A DNA stretch of 16,130 bases from Caulobacter segnis (GTDB taxonomy: Bacteria > Pseudomonadota > Alphaproteobacteria > Caulobacterales > Caulobacteraceae). The stretch covers positions 1 through 16,130 of the forward strand of contig NZ_QFQZ01000096.1 of NCBI RefSeq assembly GCF_003243465.1, written 5' to 3'. Numbering within the stretch: position 1 is the stretch's first letter; every line of letters begins with the position of its first letter. The translations under genes were made by a program, and so were the position numbers. Below the pieces are notes generated by a model that did no database searches, had not been told where the DNA came from, and was given only the letters and a program-made list of their open reading frames with translations. Positions 13,605-16,130 of this stretch are shown in pieces.

Positions 13605-14165
13605 TCACCCCGCGAAGCCGCCCTCGTCGAGGAACGCTTGCTCGGCCGCCGTCGTCTCTCGGCCGAGCCCTGCGTTGCGGTGCGGGAAGCGGCCGAACCG
13701 CGCGATGATGTCGCGATGCGCCAGGGCCCACTTCATCGACTCCTCGTCGCCGGTGTCGGCCTGCAGGCCGGCGAACAGCTGGACGCTGAACTCCTGGTCG
13801 ACCAGCGACTCCGAGTGTTCGAACGGCAGGTAGAAGAAGGGGCGCAAGGCGGGCTCGATCGCCGGGTCGTGGTCGTGGCCGGCGGCGATGGCGGCGCGGG
13901 CGAACGTGCGGGCCAGCGGATCCGTGGCGAAGGCGTGCGGCGTATTGCGGTACATGTTGCGCGGGAACTGGTCGAGCAGGATCAGCAGGGCCAGGGCGCC
14001 CTCGGCCGTCTCCGCCCAGGCGTCGTAGCGTCGCATCGAGGCGCGGTAGTGGGTCTGCTCGAACTTCAGCGCGATGGCCGAGTCGAAGGCCGCGTCCTTG
14101 GCGAACCATTTGGCGGGGCCGGCCTGGCGCCAGAAGCTGACGATGTCGTTGGGATGCGCGGCCAT
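13605..14165 (-). CDS. DUF924 family protein
   Basis: A 186-residue all-helical protein of the DUF924 family, a TPR-like fold without an established activity. Recognisable features are an opening NDIVSFWRQAGPAKWFAKD, the strongly conserved LLDQFPRNMYR, a DPLARTFARAAI helix, RPFFYLPFEHSE, and the closing RFGRFPHRNAGLGRETTAAE with FLDEGGF. The length is normal. The start at 14165 has AGAGGA 4 bases upstream and fits the usual family N-terminus; the in-frame ATG at 14183 is a possible alternative. It diverges from the RcnB-type gene and precedes the CsgG-like gene on the same strand. Probably cytoplasmic. Confidence 0.9.
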   Translation of the reverse strand: MAAHPNDIVSFWRQAGPAKWFAKDAAFDSAIALKFEQTHYRASMRRYDAWAETAEGALALLILLDQFPRNMYRNTPHAFATDPLARTFARAAIAAGHDHDPAIEPALRPFFYLPFEHSESLVDQEFSVQLFAGLQADTGDEESMKWALAHRDIIARFGRFPHRNAGLGRETTAAEQAFLDEGGFAG

Positions 14166-14183
14166 CGAGTCCTCTGGGGTCAT

Positions 14184-14199
14184 GTTCAAGCCCGGTTCA
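14184..14199 (+). promoter_or_regulatory. GTTCA direct repeats, 11-base period, upstream of RcnB-type gene
   Basis: GTTCA occurs at 14184-14188 and 14195-14199, start-to-start distance 11 bases, as at 1926-1942. A TATCAA hexamer (14220-14225) follows 25 bases after the start of the second unit, the same distance as AATAAT follows the second unit in the other promoter. The shared geometry suggests one response-regulator-type activator for both genes. Confidence 0.4.
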
Positions 14200-14268
14200 T
14201 CCAGCGAGTCCGAGACTGCTATCAAGGGACAAGCCCGGGCCTGCCATCAAGGCCCTTCGGAGCAAGAC

Positions 14269-15090
14269 ATGAAACGTGTGATCACGACCGCCTTGGCGCT
14301 CTCGCTGCTGGCCGGCGCGGCCCAGGCCGGGGCGGCGGGGGCGGTGGTCGCTCAGCAGCAGCAACAACAGCGCGAGCAGCAGCAGCGCGACGGCGGCCCG
14401 CGCCCGGATCGCGGCGGCGACCGCGCCGAGCGCTGGGGTGACCGCGGCGGCGATCGCGGCGGCCCGCGCCAGGCCGACGGCGGCTGGAACCGGCCCGGCG
14501 GCGACAGCGGCTGGAACCGGGGCGATCGACCACAGCCGCCCCAAGGCCAGCCCCAGGTCCAGCCGCAGCCTCCACGCCCCGACGGCGACCGCGAGCGCAT
14601 GCGTGGGGAAGACCGACGCGGCGGTTGGGACCGTAACGACAACAACCGTCCCGGCTGGCAGGACCGCGATCGTGACCGCGATCGCGACGACCGCCGCTGG
14701 AACGACAATCGCGACCGGGACCGAAACGACTATCGCTGGAACGACAACCGCAGCTGGGAATGGAACGACCGGAGCCGGGACCGCTATCGCGACCGCGATC
14801 GCGGACGGCCGCACTACGACCGCTACACCTACCGGCCGATCTATTCCGCGCCGCAACGGTACCGCGCGCCGGTCTATCGCTATCCGCGCGGCTGGTACGT
14901 CCGCAGCTGGGCGTTCGGCGACTACCTGCCGGGCGGCTGGTACGGCAGTTCCTACTATCTCGACGCCTGGCGCTACGGCCTGCCGCAGCCGCCGATCGGC
15001 TGCGAGTGGGTCCGGGTCGGCGACGACGCCCTCTTGGTCGACATCTGGAGCGGCCAGGTGATGAGCGTCTGGCGCGATCTCTTCTGGTGA
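14269..15090 (+). CDS. RcnB-type exported protein with Arg/Asp repeats
   Basis: A 273-residue exported protein. Residues 1-20 are a signal peptide ending AQA. A Gln run (29-39), Gly/Arg/Asp-rich and Pro/Gln-rich segments, and a long charged repeat (about 107-180) follow, with units such as DRDRDRDRDDRRWNDN and RNDYRWNDN. The C-terminal domain (205-273) matches the RcnB family: WAFGDYLPGGW, LDAWRYGLPQPPIGCEWVRV and GDDALLVDIWSGQVMSVW. E. coli RcnB is a periplasmic protein linked to nickel/cobalt efflux, but many family members have no metal role. Only one His is present in the mature protein, so His-based metal binding is unlikely here. The ATG at 14269 has GGAG 6 bases upstream and the signal peptide decides the start. 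A strong terminator follows. Confidence 0.88.
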   Translation: MKRVITTALALSLLAGAAQAGAAGAVVAQQQQQQREQQQRDGGPRPDRGGDRAERWGDRGGDRGGPRQADGGWNRPGGDSGWNRGDRPQPPQGQPQVQPQPPRPDGDRERMRGEDRRGGWDRNDNNRPGWQDRDRDRDRDDRRWNDNRDRDRNDYRWNDNRSWEWNDRSRDRYRDRDRGRPHYDRYTYRPIYSAPQRYRAPVYRYPRGWYVRSWAFGDYLPGGWYGSSYYLDAWRYGLPQPPIGCEWVRVGDDALLVDIWSGQVMSVWRDLFW

Positions 15091-15098
15091 TCCCGCAG

Positions 15099-15129
15099 GG
15101 GGCGGAGGCGCGATCCTCCGCCCCTTTTT
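15099..15129 (+). terminator. Rho-independent terminator of the RcnB-type gene
   Basis: A perfect 10-bp G+C stem (GGGGCGGAGG at 15099-15108, CCTCCGCCCC at 15115-15124), a six-base loop CGCGAT and a run of five T (15125-15129) begin 8 bases after the stop codon at 15090. It separates the gene cleanly from ilvC. Confidence 0.93.
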
Positions 15130-15200
15130 CATGCCCGCGACGCGAGGTTTTTCGGACGCACGATGGCGAAGCGGAGCGGTCGCGCCTAAAACAGCGTCGC

Positions 15201-15277
15201 GAAGGTCGCGCGTTTTCGCCGTTCTGTCGGCTCCGCCTTGACGAAACGGCAAAAAAACGCTCAAACGCCCGGCCTTC
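15201..15277. repeat. Long imperfect inverted repeat around the ilvC promoter
   Basis: GAAGGTCGCGCGTTT (15201-15215) faces AAACGCCCGGCCTTC (15263-15277), matching at 13 of 15 positions, and an inner pair GCCGTT (15218-15223) faces AACGGC (15245-15250). The loop is 15224-15244. The right arm covers the candidate -10 and start region while the left arm lies upstream of the -35, so it is unlikely to fold in full in the ilvC mRNA. It may be an operator pair, or the relic of another intergenic repeat. Confidence 0.55.
15238..15266 (+). promoter_or_regulatory. Candidate housekeeping promoter of ilvC
   Basis: TTGACG at 15238-15243 and GCTCAAAC at 15259-15266 fit the Caulobacter-type consensus TTGACGS-N10-14-GCTANAWC (from memory) with one mismatch in each box and 14 spacer bases. 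Transcription would begin near 15273, giving a leader of about 59 bases. No leader peptide rich in Ile, Val or Leu codons is visible, so classical attenuation is not supported. Confidence 0.5.
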
Positions 15278-15331
15278 GTCGCTCTTCCGTTGCGTCGGGC
15301 GACCTTGATCGACCAGTCCTGGAGAAAAAAC

Positions 15332-16130
15332 ATGCGCGTCTACTACGACCGCGACGCCGACATCGCCCGCATCCTGGACAAGAAGATCGCCATCGTAGGC
15401 TATGGCAGCCAAGGTCACGCCCACGCCCTCAACCTTCGCGACTCGGGCGCCAAGAACGTCGCCGTCGCCCTGCGCGCCGGTTCGCCGACCGCCAAGAAGG
15501 CCGAAGGCGAAGGCCTGAAGGTCATGACGGTGGCCGAAGCCGCCGCCTGGGCCGACATGATCATGATCCTGGCGCCGGACGAGCACCAGGCCGCGATCTA
15601 CAAGAACGACATCGCCCCCAACATCCGTGACGGCGCGGCCCTGCTGTTCGCCCACGGCCTGAACGTCCACTTCGGCCTGATCGAGCCGAAGAACACCATC
15701 GACGTGCTGATGGTTGCGCCGAAGGGCCCGGGCCACACCGTGCGCGGCGAGTACCAGAAGGGTGGCGGCGTGCCGTGCCTGATCGCGGTGCACCACAACG
15801 CCACCGGCAACGCCCTCGACCTGGGCCTGGCCTACGCCTCGGCCATCGGCGGCGGCCGCTCGGGCATCATCGAGACCAACTTCCGCGAAGAGTGCGAGAC
15901 CGACCTGTTCGGCGAGCAGGCCGTCCTGTGCGGCGGCACGGTCGAGCTGGTCCGCGCCGGCTTCGAAACGCTGGTGGAAGCCGGCTACGCGCCGGAAATG
16001 GCCTATTTCGAGTGCCTGCACGAGCTGAAGCTGATCGTCGACCTCATGTACGAGGGCGGCATCGCCAACATGAACTACTCGATCTCGAACACCGCCGAGT
16101 ACGGCGAGTACGTGACGGGTCCGCGCATCA
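15332..16130 (+). CDS. ilvC: Ketol-acid reductoisomerase (partial, 3' end beyond window)
   Basis: Second common enzyme of isoleucine and valine synthesis: isomerises acetolactate or acetohydroxybutyrate and reduces it with NADPH and Mg2+. The first 266 residues of a protein of about 340 are present; the frame runs off the right edge. Visible are the dinucleotide motif IVGYGSQGHAHALNLRDSG (21-39), catalytic His108 in FAHGLN, Lys131 in PKGPGHTVR, the Mg ligands Asp191 and Glu195 in ETDLFGEQ and Glu227/Glu231 in ECLHELKLIVDLMYEGG. This is the short class I form typical of most bacteria. The ATG follows GGAG by 7 bases. Upstream lie the candidate promoter and the terminator of the RcnB-type gene. 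Confidence 0.96.
   Translation, partial: MRVYYDRDADIARILDKKIAIVGYGSQGHAHALNLRDSGAKNVAVALRAGSPTAKKAEGEGLKVMTVAEAAAWADMIMILAPDEHQAAIYKNDIAPNIRDGAALLFAHGLNVHFGLIEPKNTIDVLMVAPKGPGHTVRGEYQKGGGVPCLIAVHHNATGNALDLGLAYASAIGGGRSGIIETNFREECETDLFGEQAVLCGGTVELVRAGFETLVEAGYAPEMAYFECLHELKLIVDLMYEGGIANMNYSISNTAEYGEYVTGPRI

Noticed and set aside
12382..13833. 483-codon open frame on the plus strand over the CsgG-like and DUF924 genes
   Set aside because: It mirrors real genes on the minus strand, crosses the family C repeat and has Ala/Arg/Asp-rich composition without motifs.
15131..15331. Leader-peptide attenuator upstream of ilvC
   Set aside because: The ATG frame at 15131 has no cluster of Ile, Val or Leu codons, and the likely promoter lies downstream of it.
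14282..16021. Long open frame (579 codons) on the minus strand across the RcnB-type and ilvC genes
   Set aside because: Antisense to two well-supported genes, Arg/Gly/Ala-rich translation without any domain, and it exists because high-G+C codon bias removes stops on the opposite strand.

Overview
The window is chromosomal DNA of a high-G+C alphaproteobacterium, most likely Caulobacter or a close relative of the Caulobacterales. This rests on protein style (ThyA, FolA, IlvC, a CsgG/HfaB-like protein, an RcnB-type envelope protein), on candidate promoter elements resembling the Caulobacter housekeeping consensus, and on several families of paired-hairpin intergenic repeats of a kind known from these genomes. 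It is inference from sequence reading, not from a database match. I see no tRNA, rRNA, CRISPR array, insertion sequence or prophage, and no gene-free stretch exceeds 300 bases.

Layout. 1-894: a paired-hairpin repeat and a leftward, Pro/Ala-rich exported protein. 1163-2273: a rightward TerB/J-domain protein and a small two-helix membrane protein with a striking 11-base-period GTTCA repeat upstream. 2285-2409: a second repeat family. 2530-4036: an ABM-fold monooxygenase and an acyl-CoA dehydrogenase as a two-gene operon, converging on a small membrane protein (4031-4450). 4603-6735: an Old Yellow Enzyme family ene-reductase and an SMP-30/gluconolactonase, convergent around another repeat. 6829-8910: a MASE1-type hybrid histidine kinase that begins with TTG. 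9005-9514: folA, divergent from a zinc-free quinone-reductase-like MDR protein (9622-10644).

10647-11494 is a small, visibly less G+C-rich module: a DUF2188 gene and a gene beginning with a VFINCPFDD motif. An in-frame amber codon cuts the second gene, and its reading frame continues intact for another 88 codons. It lies directly downstream of thyA (11534-12373). A third repeat family follows, then a CsgG-like protein with a glycine-zipper segment and an SH3-like tail (12580-13530), a DUF924 protein (13605-14165), a divergent RcnB-type protein full of Arg/Asp repeats (14269-15090) with a textbook terminator, and the first 266 codons of ilvC, which runs off the right edge.

Most genes are ordinary core metabolism (folate/dTMP by FolA and ThyA, branched-chain amino acids by IlvC) or envelope and redox functions, and no large novel system is visible. 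The best leads are the amber-interrupted DUF2188-linked module, which looks horizontally acquired and has faint similarity to nucleotide/NAD-processing folds; the GTTCA repeats shared by the promoters of two unrelated envelope genes; the hairpin repeats placed within about 15 bases of stop codons; and an inverted repeat embracing the predicted ilvC promoter.
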